DNA of 64,000 nucleotides from Nonomuraea turkmeniaca. Lineage in GTDB: Bacteria > Actinomycetota > Actinomycetes > Streptosporangiales > Streptosporangiaceae. Location: the NCBI RefSeq assembly GCF_005889735.1, contig NZ_VCKY01000005.1:45716-109715 (forward strand), given 5' to 3'. Below the pieces are notes generated by a model. That model was not told the origin of the DNA. It saw nothing but the letters and a program-made list of their open reading frames with translations, and searched no databases. The translations under genes were made by a program, and so were the position numbers. The first letter of the stretch is position 1. Every line of letters begins with the position of its first letter. Shown here one piece after another: positions 50,361 to 58,517 of the stretch.

Positions 50361-51299
50361 TCAGTCGTCGATGGTGGAGGGCGGCCTGCCCAGCGCGTCC
50401 AGTGCGGTCCAGAAGTCGTCGGGAATCGAGGTCCGGCGCAGGTCCTCGAGCTGCGTGATCCGTTCCGGCCGGCTGACGCCGACCACCGTGGAGTGGATCA
50501 GCGGGCAGCGCAGTGAGAAGTGCAACGCCGCGGCGGCCAGCTCGATCGACCACGCGTGGCACAGCTCGCGGGCACGATCGACCCAGGCCAGCAGCTCCGC
50601 CGACGCCTCGCGGTAGGCGTAGCGGGTGCCGCGGCCGGCGAGCAGTCCGCCCCCGAACGGAGCAGCGTTGAAGACGCCCATGTCACGCGCCGCCGCATCG
50701 GCCATCAGCTCCTCGGCGCGCCGGTCGACCAGGGTGTAGCGGTTGTGCGTGAGCAGGACGTCGAAGGCGCCGCTGGTCACGTACCGGGTCATCAGCTGGA
50801 TCTCCCCGGCGGCGATCCCGATGGCGCCGACCAGCCGTTGCTCGCGAAGCTCGATCATGCCCTGCACCGCCCCTCCGCGCGCGAAGGCCTCCTCGACGGT
50901 GATCGTGTACGGATCGTGCAGGTGCAGCAGCGGCAGCGTCTCCAGCCCGAGCCGCGCCGTCGTCTCCTCGAAGGACCGCCAGACGCGATCCCGGTCGAAG
51001 CGCCCGGTCTCGGGGTCGGCGTCGGCCTTGGACACGATGTGGCGTCCCGCCGGCAGCCCGAACGCCCCGATGGCCTGCCCGAGGGCGGCCTCACTGCGGC
51101 CTTGGGCGTACGCGTTGGAGGTGTCGATGACCGCGTACGGCGATGAGAGCAGCGTCCGCGCGAGCTCCACGGACTCCGGCGCAGGAGAGCCGTTGGGCTG
51201 GGCAGGGTTACCGAGCGTCGAGGTGCCCAGACTGATCGTGCTCACGGGAAGACCGGTTCCGCCGAGCGGGCGCACGTGGGGGTCGCCAGAGAGGGTCAT
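50361..51299 (-). CDS. Aldo/keto reductase (aldose/L-fucose dehydrogenase-like)
   Basis: 312 residues with the AKR barrel: LGGTGLPVSTISLGTSTLGN, AVIDTSNAYAQGRSEAALGQ (Asp and Tyr of the tetrad), HIVSKADADPETGRFDRDRV (Lys), LLHLHDPYTI (His), and C-terminal STVVGVSRPERITQLEDLRR. The sequence resembles D-threo-aldose/L-fucose dehydrogenases. Proximity to an alpha-L-fucosidase supports oxidation of released fucose. Confidence 0.85.
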   Translation of the reverse strand: MTLSGDPHVRPLGGTGLPVSTISLGTSTLGNPAQPNGSPAPESVELARTLLSSPYAVIDTSNAYAQGRSEAALGQAIGAFGLPAGRHIVSKADADPETGRFDRDRVWRSFEETTARLGLETLPLLHLHDPYTITVEEAFARGGAVQGMIELREQRLVGAIGIAAGEIQLMTRYVTSGAFDVLLTHNRYTLVDRRAEELMADAAARDMGVFNAAPFGGGLLAGRGTRYAYREASAELLAWVDRARELCHAWSIELAAAALHFSLRCPLIHSTVVGVSRPERITQLEDLRRTSIPDDFWTALDALGRPPSTIDD

Positions 51300-51314
51300 G
51301 GTGGTTCGTCCTTG

Positions 51315-51443
51315 CTACTTCAGCCCCGTGGTGGCGATCCCCTTGACGAGGCGACGCTGACCGGCGAGGAACACGATGAAGACGGGAATCAACGTGACGA
51401 TGGACATGGCGGACATCGACCCCATGATGCCCCACTCGTCGCA
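51315..51443 (-). pseudogene. CUT1 sugar permease C-terminal fragment
   Basis: The frame CDEWGIMGSMSAMSIVTLIP, VFIVFLAGQRRLVKGIATTG, LK and stop is the last helix and tail of a MalG-type permease. The rest is absent. The 140 bp to the fucosidase stop hold no other recognisable gene. Confidence 0.6.
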
Positions 51444-51585
51444 GATCGCGAGCGAGCGGGCCGACCGGGTGGGGCGGCGGATCGACGCCGCGGTCCGTGA
51501 GGAGCTGACCTCCCGGGTGCTGGCGCTGCCTACCCTGGATCGGGTGGAGGACGTCGCCGTCCAGGATGAGCTGACGACCAGGCCT

Positions 51586-52878
51586 TCATGGCTCGGGTGG
51601 AGGCGCCGGGGGCATGGTGAGGGAAAGGGCGAAGGCATGGGCGGCGCGATGCCCTTCGGGCAGCCGCACGGTGACGGCGCCGTCACCGGCGCTCCAGCTC
51701 AGCGGGCCGGGGTGGCCGAGCAGCCGAACGGTCTGTGGCGGGTACGCCACAGGAACGCTGACCTGGTCGAGGTCGGTGCGCAGGCCGATCGCGTAGAGGG
51801 TGTCCGCACGACGGGTGAAGACGAGGTCGTCGCACTCGTACGGCTCACACGGGCGGGTGCCGTAGAGGGCTTCACCGTGGACGTCGAGCCAGGCCCCGAT
51901 CTCGGTGAGCCGCTCGTGGACGGCGTCGGGCAGCGCGCCGGTGTGGTCGGGGCCGATGCCGAGCAGGAGGTTCCCGCCGCGGGCCACGATGCGGCACAGC
52001 GTGTGGACGATCTCGGCCGCGGATTTGTAGGTTTCGCCGGGGCCGAAGGTGTACCAGTACGGGCCGAGCGTCAGGCAGCTTTCCCAGGGGAAGGGCTGGA
52101 GCCGCTCCGGCACGGTCTGCTCGGGCGTGTGGTAATCCTCGTGGGGGCCGTGCACCGCCCGGTCCACGACGAGGATGCCGGGCTGCAGCTCGCGGGCGCG
52201 GGCGGCCAGCCGGGGCATGTCCAGGTCCTCGTGGGGCGGCTTGACCCAGCCCGCGTCCAGCCAGAGCACGTCGACGGGGCCGTAGCCGGACAGCAGCTCC
52301 TCGATCTGGCCGTGGGCGAACTCGCCGAACCGCTGCCACCTGACGGGATCGGCGTGGTTGGCGTGCCGGTCGGGCGTGGGCAATCCCGGCGCCCAGTAGT
52401 CGGGGTGGTGCCAGTCGGCCTTGGAGAAGTAGACGCCCACGCCCATGCCGCGCGCGCGGAAGGCGTCGAACACCTCACGGGCGACGTCCCGGCCGAGCGG
52501 GGTATTGGTGGACTTGTAGTCCGACAACTTCGTGTCGTACATGGCGAAGCCGTCGTGGTGCTTCGTGGTGAACACCACATAGCGCATCCCGGCCGCCGCG
52601 CACGCCTCGGCCCACCTGTCCGGATCGAACGCGGGCGCGTCGAAGCCCTCGGGGAGCCGCTCGTAGAAGGCGCGGTAACCTTCCGGGTCGTCGCGCCACT
52701 CCGGCGGGGCCTGGCACCACGACTCGTCCTCCTGGCACAGGGTCCAGCTCTCGAACACCCCCAGCCTGCTGTACGGCCCCCAGTGGATGATCACGCCGAA
52801 CTTCTGGTCGGTCCACCACTTCAGCTTGGCCAGCACGGCCGGATCACTGGGCCACACGTAGTCACCCACGTCACTCAT
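51586..52878 (-). CDS. Alpha-L-fucosidase (GH29)
   Basis: 430 residues, no signal peptide. GH29 features: WTDQKFGVIIHWGPYS, SWCQAPPEW, RYVVFTTKHHDGFAMYDTKL, MGVGVYFSKADWHHPDYW, and VDVLWLDAGWV containing the expected nucleophile Asp. GNLLLGIGPDHTGALPDAVH and a C-terminal beta domain complete it. ATG at 52878 has GGAAGGAG 6 nt upstream; a longer frame is disfavoured. It hydrolyses fucosides imported by the adjacent ABC system. Confidence 0.9.
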   Translation of the reverse strand: MSDVGDYVWPSDPAVLAKLKWWTDQKFGVIIHWGPYSRLGVFESWTLCQEDESWCQAPPEWRDDPEGYRAFYERLPEGFDAPAFDPDRWAEACAAAGMRYVVFTTKHHDGFAMYDTKLSDYKSTNTPLGRDVAREVFDAFRARGMGVGVYFSKADWHHPDYWAPGLPTPDRHANHADPVRWQRFGEFAHGQIEELLSGYGPVDVLWLDAGWVKPPHEDLDMPRLAARARELQPGILVVDRAVHGPHEDYHTPEQTVPERLQPFPWESCLTLGPYWYTFGPGETYKSAAEIVHTLCRIVARGGNLLLGIGPDHTGALPDAVHERLTEIGAWLDVHGEALYGTRPCEPYECDDLVFTRRADTLYAIGLRTDLDQVSVPVAYPPQTVRLLGHPGPLSWSAGDGAVTVRLPEGHRAAHAFALSLTMPPAPPPEP

Positions 52879-52956
52879 GTCGTCTCCTTCCCTTGCCTTG
52901 CCCCAGCCGGCAGGTGACACGGCGAGCGGCGTCCCTCCACAGCGGTGATCGGCGGG

Positions 52957-53823
52957 TCATCTGCTGATTCCGGCGGTCATGCCGTCGACGATGCGGCGGC
53001 CCAGCCAGACGTAGAGCACGATCATGGGATAGACCAAGATCACGATACCCGCGAACATGCCACCCCAGTCGGAGCTGTACTGCATGCTGCTGTACAGACC
53101 GAGGAGCGCGGCGGGCAGGTTACGTTCCTCGGGGAGGGGGGTGATCAGCAGGGCCAGCAGGGTCTCGTTCCACAGGCCCATGACGTTGAGCACCAGCACG
53201 GTGGTCAGGCCCGGTCTGGCCACGGGCACGATGACCTGAACGAACGCGCGGAGCGGACCGGCGCCGTCGATCTCTGCCGCCTCCTCGATCTCGTGCGGCA
53301 GCGAGCGCATGTACCCGGTGAGCACGAACACCGCGAAGGGCACCGACAGCGCCACCTGGAAGATCAGCAAGGTGATGCGGTTGTCCCACCAGCCGGTGAC
53401 CCAGTCCTCCATGAACGTGTAGACCGACAGCTTGATCACCACGATCGGCACCAGGATCGTCTGGAGCGGGATGCTCAGCCCCATCGCGAAATAGCTGATC
53501 GTGGGGGCGGCGACGCGCCGGCTCGAGCGGGCCAGCACATAGGCGGCGGGGGCGGAGATCGCCACGATCAACCCGGCGCCGAACACCGTCAGCAGCACGC
53601 TGTTCAAGGCCGCGGCGGAGAATTCGGCCGCCTGCCACGCCGAGCTGAAGTTGTCCCATCGCGGGGTCTCCGGCAGCGCGAACGGATGCAGCCACACGTC
53701 CCCCGAGTCCTTCAGCGACTGGATGCCCACCCACCCGACCAGGGCGAGGTTGAAGACCACCCAGACCCACAGCGCGACCGCCGTCACCCTGGGCAGCAGG
53801 ATGTCCCCGATCAGACGTCTCAT
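52957..53823 (-). CDS. Sugar ABC transporter permease (MalG type)
   Basis: 288 residues, six membrane segments, EAA loop EIEEAAEIDGAGPLRAFVQV, and C-terminal LGRRIVDGMTAGISR. ATG overlaps the upstream permease stop (ATGA). Part of the fucoside uptake operon. Confidence 0.92.
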   Translation of the reverse strand: MRRLIGDILLPRVTAVALWVWVVFNLALVGWVGIQSLKDSGDVWLHPFALPETPRWDNFSSAWQAAEFSAAALNSVLLTVFGAGLIVAISAPAAYVLARSSRRVAAPTISYFAMGLSIPLQTILVPIVVIKLSVYTFMEDWVTGWWDNRITLLIFQVALSVPFAVFVLTGYMRSLPHEIEEAAEIDGAGPLRAFVQVIVPVARPGLTTVLVLNVMGLWNETLLALLITPLPEERNLPAALLGLYSSMQYSSDWGGMFAGIVILVYPMIVLYVWLGRRIVDGMTAGISR

Positions 53824-54701
53824 GACAGCTCCACTCGATCACGCCTGGTGATACGCCGGGTCAGCACGATCAGTACGGCCGTCACGAGAAGCGTCATCAC
53901 GCCCATGGCCGCCGCGCTTCCGAGCTCCGGCAGGCCAGAGCCTTTCACCACGATGTACTGCTGCACCGCGATCGTGCGGGCGGGGATCGGCGGCGCGGCA
54001 GCGGTGCCCGCGGTGGTGAAGGCCAGCACGATGTCGAAGATCTTCAGGCTGTTGACCACCCAGAGTACGGCGGAGACCGCGAAGACGTCCCAGGTCAACG
54101 GCAGCGTGATGTGCCGGAACTGCTCCCATTTGGTGGCCCCGATGAGCTGGGCGTCCTCATACACGTGCGCCGGGATGGCATCAGCGGCCGACATCATCAG
54201 CGCGACGTAGAAGCCGGTGCTCGACCAGACCAGCCCACCCACGATGCAGCGGAAGACCATCTCGGGGCCGAGCCAGGGCTGCGGGTCCAGGCCGAACCAC
54301 TCGAGCACGGTGTTGAGCGCGCCCTCAGGGTTGAGCAGGAAGCCCACAGCCGCGCCGATCGCGATGATCGAGATGACCAACGGCAGGAAGACGACGGACC
54401 TGATGAACGCCCGCCCCTTGAGCTGCCTGAGCACGACCATGGACAGGAAGGTGAAGCCGAAGATCAGGGCCCCGCCGGCGATCGCCATCACGAAGGTGTT
54501 GGTGAAGGCCGTGGCGAAGACCTCGTTGTGCAGCAGCGCCACGTAGTTGTCCAGCCCGCGCCAGGTCATCTCCGAGCCGGGTCCCGACCATCTGGTGAGA
54601 CTGACCCAGAACCCGAACAGCGAGGGCGCGACGAACAGCAGGGTGTAGACCAGGAGCGCGGGCAGCAGGAAGGGCCAGAAGGCCCGCTCGTAGGTTTTCA
54701 C
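53820..54701 (-). CDS. Sugar ABC transporter permease (MalF type)
   Basis: 293 residues from GTG at 54701, which overlaps the binding-protein stop (GTGA). Six membrane segments; EAA-type loop YEDAQLIGATKWEQFRHITL. Longer upstream frames are shadows of the binding-protein gene. Confidence 0.92.
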   Translation of the reverse strand: MKTYERAFWPFLLPALLVYTLLFVAPSLFGFWVSLTRWSGPGSEMTWRGLDNYVALLHNEVFATAFTNTFVMAIAGGALIFGFTFLSMVVLRQLKGRAFIRSVVFLPLVISIIAIGAAVGFLLNPEGALNTVLEWFGLDPQPWLGPEMVFRCIVGGLVWSSTGFYVALMMSAADAIPAHVYEDAQLIGATKWEQFRHITLPLTWDVFAVSAVLWVVNSLKIFDIVLAFTTAGTAAAPPIPARTIAVQQYIVVKGSGLPELGSAAAMGVMTLLVTAVLIVLTRRITRRDRVELS

Positions 54702-55954
54702 CCGTTCGCCAGGTGGTCGGCCGTCCGCTTCTTGCCCTCGCGGATGAACGTGGCCGCGTCGATCTTGCCCGAGATGAGCTTGTCGCTCAGAGGCAGGAAC
54801 ATATCGCCCCACCAGGTCTTGTCGGCGCCCGCGTAGTCGTAGGACAGGTGTGTCTCCTTGGCCTCCAGCACCGCCTTCTGCACGTCCGCCATGTGCGCGG
54901 GCGCGGGCACGTCGCCGCGCGAGGGGATGTTCAGCGCCACGGTGGAGAACTGCTCCATGTACTTCTTCTGCAGTGCGAAGGCCAGGAACTTCTTGGCCGT
55001 GGCGACGTTCTTGCCCTTGGCGTTGACGGCCCAGCCGAGGGTGCCCACTTCGATGGACTTCTTACCGCCCGCGGGGACCTGGAACGAGGCGACCTTGAAG
55101 CCGGGAGTCAGCTGGGGCTGGACCTCGCTGGCCAGCCAGGTGCCGTTGATGTTCAGGTCGTATGTGCCCTGCGCCCAGGCGTTCTGCGCGGCGGGGAACT
55201 TGGTCGCCATGAAGTCCCGCTGGAGGTAACCACCCTTGGCGAGCTGCTCGACCTTCTCCGCCGCGTCGAGCACTTGGGGCTTGTCCCAGTTGGCGGGGTC
55301 TTTGGCCAGCTCGGCGAGGCTCCCCGCGCCGTTGGCGCCCACCAGCAGGCTGTAGAACCAGAAGACGTTGTAGAAGGCGATGGTGCCGTCCTGGCCGATC
55401 GGGGTACGGCCGGCCTTCTTGGACTCGTCGAGGAAGGCGATGAACTCCTCCCAGGTCTGCGGGTTCAGCCCGGGGTGCTCGGCCGCGTTGTACCAGACGG
55501 CGGTCGAGATGATCGTGTGCGGAAGATAGGCCAGGCCGTTCTTGCCGGAGGAGGCCCGCCGTACCGGCTCGGGGAGCACATCCTTGACCGTCTTGCCCTC
55601 ACCGGGAACCTGCGCGGCCTCCACGTCGCCCAGCGGGCTGATCAGGTTCTGGGCGGTCAGGGTCTCGATGTCGCCGGTGGTGGTGTCGAACAGGTCGGGG
55701 CCCTGGCCGGAGGCCATCTCGGCGTTGAGGTTCTCGTTGCCGGTGCGGCCGACGAACTTCAGGTCGACCTTGGCCCCGGTCTCCTTGGCGAAATCGTCGA
55801 AAAGCGTCTTAATGATCTTCGCTTGCGGTTCCGCCGCGCCCCAGGAGGAGCGGTAGGACAGGGATTCCTGGGCGGCGGTCTCACCGCTGTTCTTCTTGCC
55901 GCAGGCGGCCAGGCCGAGGGCGCCGATCAGGAGGACAGCCGTCAATTTACGCAT
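54698..55954 (-). CDS. Sugar ABC transporter solute-binding lipoprotein
   Basis: 418 residues. Lipobox LAACGK after MRKLTAVLLIGALGL. Family 1 fold: NENLNAEMASGQGPDLFDTT, AYLPHTIISTAVWYNAAEHP, TWEEFIAFLDESKKAGRTPI, AQGTYDLNINGTWLASEVQP. It overlaps the oxidoreductase gene by 8 bp. Confidence 0.92.
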   Translation of the reverse strand: MRKLTAVLLIGALGLAACGKKNSGETAAQESLSYRSSWGAAEPQAKIIKTLFDDFAKETGAKVDLKFVGRTGNENLNAEMASGQGPDLFDTTTGDIETLTAQNLISPLGDVEAAQVPGEGKTVKDVLPEPVRRASSGKNGLAYLPHTIISTAVWYNAAEHPGLNPQTWEEFIAFLDESKKAGRTPIGQDGTIAFYNVFWFYSLLVGANGAGSLAELAKDPANWDKPQVLDAAEKVEQLAKGGYLQRDFMATKFPAAQNAWAQGTYDLNINGTWLASEVQPQLTPGFKVASFQVPAGGKKSIEVGTLGWAVNAKGKNVATAKKFLAFALQKKYMEQFSTVALNIPSRGDVPAPAHMADVQKAVLEAKETHLSYDYAGADKTWWGDMFLPLSDKLISGKIDAATFIREGKKRTADHLANG

Positions 55955-57209
55955 GGTGGGGGGCCTTTCCTATCGAGACGACGGTGCGGGTGTGCCTGGC
56001 CTGTTCCGCGGCCCAGACCACCCGGTGGGTGGCGAGGCTGGCTTGTGCGGTGGTCGGGACCAGGGCCGGGTCATTGTCACGGACGGCGGCGACGAACGCC
56101 TCCAGCAGCGCCCCGTCACCGCCTCCGTGCCCTGAGGCCGCCGAGGCGTCCGATCCGGCGAGGGCGTCGATCACCGCTACCTCATCGGTGAGGAAGTCGT
56201 GGACGCGGAGCGTCTCGCCGTCACACTCGATCGAGCCGTGTGTGCCGAAGATCCGGGTCTTTCTGTGCTCGAGCGCGCTGAACGCGGTCATGGTGCAGGT
56301 GGCGCTCGTGCCGTCGGCGAACTCCATGATCACCACCTGGCTGTCGACCACGTCGTTGTCGCAGGCGTAGACGCATCTGCCGTACGGACCCACGCGCAGG
56401 GCCGTGAGCACTCCCTCCTCGGTGAAGTCGCGGGTGATCGCGCCAAGCGGCCAGAAGTGCCGGTTCGGATCGGCGAGGCACTCCATGTACAACTGCTTGG
56501 CCGAGTAGGGGCAGGTGGCTTCCACCGAGCAGTCCAGGCATCGGTCGGCAGCCCGCGCGGGCTTGTTCTCCTCGGTGAAGTGGACCAGATTGCCGAAGGA
56601 GGAGACTCGCTCGGGCACTTCGCCCTTGATGTGCACGATCCAGTCGAGATCATGACACGCCTTGGCGAGTAACATCGGGGCCGACTCGGCCTCGTTTCGC
56701 CAGTTCCCCCGCACGAAGGAGTGTGCCTGGTGCCACCAGCCGACCTGCTCCAAGTGCTGGATGTTCATGATCTGCCCGATCCGGCCCTCGTCGAGGAGCT
56801 CCTTGAGCCTGACGGTGTACGGCGCGTAGCGCATCACATGGCAGACCGCCAGGATCACGCCGTTGCGGTCGGCGGCCTCGGCGATGGCCGCGGCGTCCTT
56901 CTCCGTTGGCGCCATCGGCTTCTCCAGCAGGATGTGGTAACCCAGCTCGGCCGCGCGTACGGCGGGCTGGAGGTGCAGACGGTCCTGCGTGGCCACGATC
57001 ACCGCGTCGGCCAGCCGCTCACCGGCCAGCAGGTCCCGCCAGTCGGCGAAGGCGCGCTCGGCCGGGATGCCGTGCTCGGTCGCGAAGTCCGCCCGCCTGT
57101 CCTGGTCGGGCTCGGCGACGGCCACGACCTCGGCGAGCCCGCCTTCGCGCGCCAGTCTGGCGTAGCCGAGGCCACGCAGGCCCGCTCCGATCACGGCAAG
57201 AGTGACCAT
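55947..57209 (-). CDS. Gfo/Idh/MocA oxidoreductase with Cys-rich insert
   Basis: 420 residues. Rossmann NAD(P) motif LAVIGAGLRGLGYARLA, EKP motif LLEKPMAPT, and the C-terminal alpha/beta domain. An insert near residue 235 holds RCLDCSVEATCPYSAKQLY plus MEC, a CxxCx5C pattern seen in a subset of the family that may bind metal. ATG at 57209 has GGGG 6 nt upstream. It is first in the operon and likely oxidises a sugar or sugar acid released from the imported glycoside. Confidence 0.88.
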   Translation of the reverse strand: MVTLAVIGAGLRGLGYARLAREGGLAEVVAVAEPDQDRRADFATEHGIPAERAFADWRDLLAGERLADAVIVATQDRLHLQPAVRAAELGYHILLEKPMAPTEKDAAAIAEAADRNGVILAVCHVMRYAPYTVRLKELLDEGRIGQIMNIQHLEQVGWWHQAHSFVRGNWRNEAESAPMLLAKACHDLDWIVHIKGEVPERVSSFGNLVHFTEENKPARAADRCLDCSVEATCPYSAKQLYMECLADPNRHFWPLGAITRDFTEEGVLTALRVGPYGRCVYACDNDVVDSQVVIMEFADGTSATCTMTAFSALEHRKTRIFGTHGSIECDGETLRVHDFLTDEVAVIDALAGSDASAASGHGGGDGALLEAFVAAVRDNDPALVPTTAQASLATHRVVWAAEQARHTRTVVSIGKAPHHA

Positions 57210-57226
57210 CAACATCCCCTACGAGT

Positions 57227-57262
57227 TGCACATTATTAATGAAGGATGTTTTTATTTGTGCA
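57227..57262. promoter_or_regulatory. Inverted repeat TGCACA-N24-TGTGCA in the divergent promoter
   Basis: An AT-rich tract (57231-57257) between the oxidoreductase and ROK genes is bounded by perfect 6-bp arms. It is the likely ROK operator region for both divergent promoters, though arms this far apart may be two half-sites. Confidence 0.4.
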
Positions 57263-57288
57263 GGGCAGTATCTGTCAAGGGGGCAAGC

Positions 57289-58440
57289 GTGACACTTCGC
57301 GGCGGCGACACCTCTCGGCTTCGCCGGATCAATCTCGTGACGACGCTCCGCACGGTCCGGTCACAGGGGCCGCTCGGACTGACCGAACTCGCCAGGGGGG
57401 CCGCGCTCTCCAGGCCGACCGTGGAGGGCCTGGTCGAGGAGCTGCTGGCGGCGGGCTGGCTCAGGGAGCTGCCGCCGGAGAGCGGGCAGATGGGGCGGCC
57501 GGCCAGGCTGTTCGCCTTCCACGCGGCGGGCGGCCACGTGCTCGGGATCGACATCGGCTCCTACACGCTCAGGGTCAGCGTCGCCGATCTGGGGGGCACG
57601 GTCGTGGCCGCGCACGACGAGCAGATCGCCTCCACCGCCGGCCGCGCCGAGCGCCTCGCGGGCCTCAGGACGGCGATCGCGGGCGCGCTGGAGGCCGCCG
57701 GGCTGACCGCCGACCGCATCGCCGCCGTTTGCGCGGGCACCACCGGGGTGGTGACCACCGAGGGCGTGGTGAAGCTGTCGGTCGGCCTGCCCGAGTGGAC
57801 CGGCCTCGATCTGGCGGGCGAGCTGCGCGCGAGCTTCGACTGCCCCGTGCTGGTGGAGAACGATTGCAACCTGGCCGCGCTCGCCGAGCATTGGCGCGGC
57901 CAGGCCGGCGACGTCGACGAGCTGGTGTTCGTGCTGGCCGGCGTGCGCACGGGCGCGGGCATCCTGGTGAGCGGCAAGCTGCTCAAAGGCGCCAGGGGCG
58001 GCGCGGGCGAGATAGGTGCGCTGCCGCTGCTCGGCTGGCACCGCGCGCCCGTCCATCTGACCGGATTCCAGGGTCTGCCGCCCGGCACGCCGCCACAGGA
58101 CGCCGCCGCCCAGGTCTTCGCCGCGGCCAGGTCCGGGGATCCGGCCGCCCGGTGGGCGGTCGAGCAGTACGCCCGCGACCTGGCGGAGGGCATCGCCGCG
58201 TTGGTGCTGACCGTGGATCCCGAGCTGGTGGTGCTCGGCGGCGGCGTCTCCCGCTCGGGCGACGTGCTGCTCGCGCCGGTGCGTCGGCACCTGGACCCGT
58301 TCTGCCTCGAACCACCCGTGGTGGCGATCTCCGATCTGGGGGAGCAGGCCGTGGTCCTGGGTGCGGTACGGCGGGCGCTCGATCACGTGGACGCCCGCCT
58401 CTACGACTTTGACGCTCCCCTCCCGAAGCCTTCCTCTTGA
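57289..58440 (+). CDS. ROK-family transcriptional regulator
   Basis: 383 residues. An N-terminal winged helix (RRINLVTTLRTVRSQGPLGL, TELARGAALSRPTVEGLVEE) precedes the ASKHA sugar-kinase fold (VLGIDIGSYTLRVSVADLGG, PVLVENDCNLAALAEHWRGQ, LVVLGGGVSRSG). The usual CGxxGCxE zinc motif after GAGEIG is missing (GALPLLGWHRAPVHLTG). GTG at 57289 has AAGGGGG just upstream. It is divergent from the fucoside operon and probably represses it. Confidence 0.88.
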   Translation: MTLRGGDTSRLRRINLVTTLRTVRSQGPLGLTELARGAALSRPTVEGLVEELLAAGWLRELPPESGQMGRPARLFAFHAAGGHVLGIDIGSYTLRVSVADLGGTVVAAHDEQIASTAGRAERLAGLRTAIAGALEAAGLTADRIAAVCAGTTGVVTTEGVVKLSVGLPEWTGLDLAGELRASFDCPVLVENDCNLAALAEHWRGQAGDVDELVFVLAGVRTGAGILVSGKLLKGARGGAGEIGALPLLGWHRAPVHLTGFQGLPPGTPPQDAAAQVFAAARSGDPAARWAVEQYARDLAEGIAALVLTVDPELVVLGGGVSRSGDVLLAPVRRHLDPFCLEPPVVAISDLGEQAVVLGAVRRALDHVDARLYDFDAPLPKPSS

Positions 58441-58457
58441 CGATCAACGCCCTTGAG

Positions 58458-58476
58458 TGGACCGCCGGGCGGTCCA
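58458..58476. terminator. Inverted repeat TGGACCGC-CGG-GCGGTCCA
   Basis: Perfect 8-bp arms 17 bp after the ROK stop and about 40 bp before the DUF4091 gene start. It fits a terminator without U-tract or an operator. Confidence 0.4.
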
Positions 58477-58517
58477 TCACTTGACCAGACTTAAACAAGA
58501 ATCCATCATAAGTGCCC

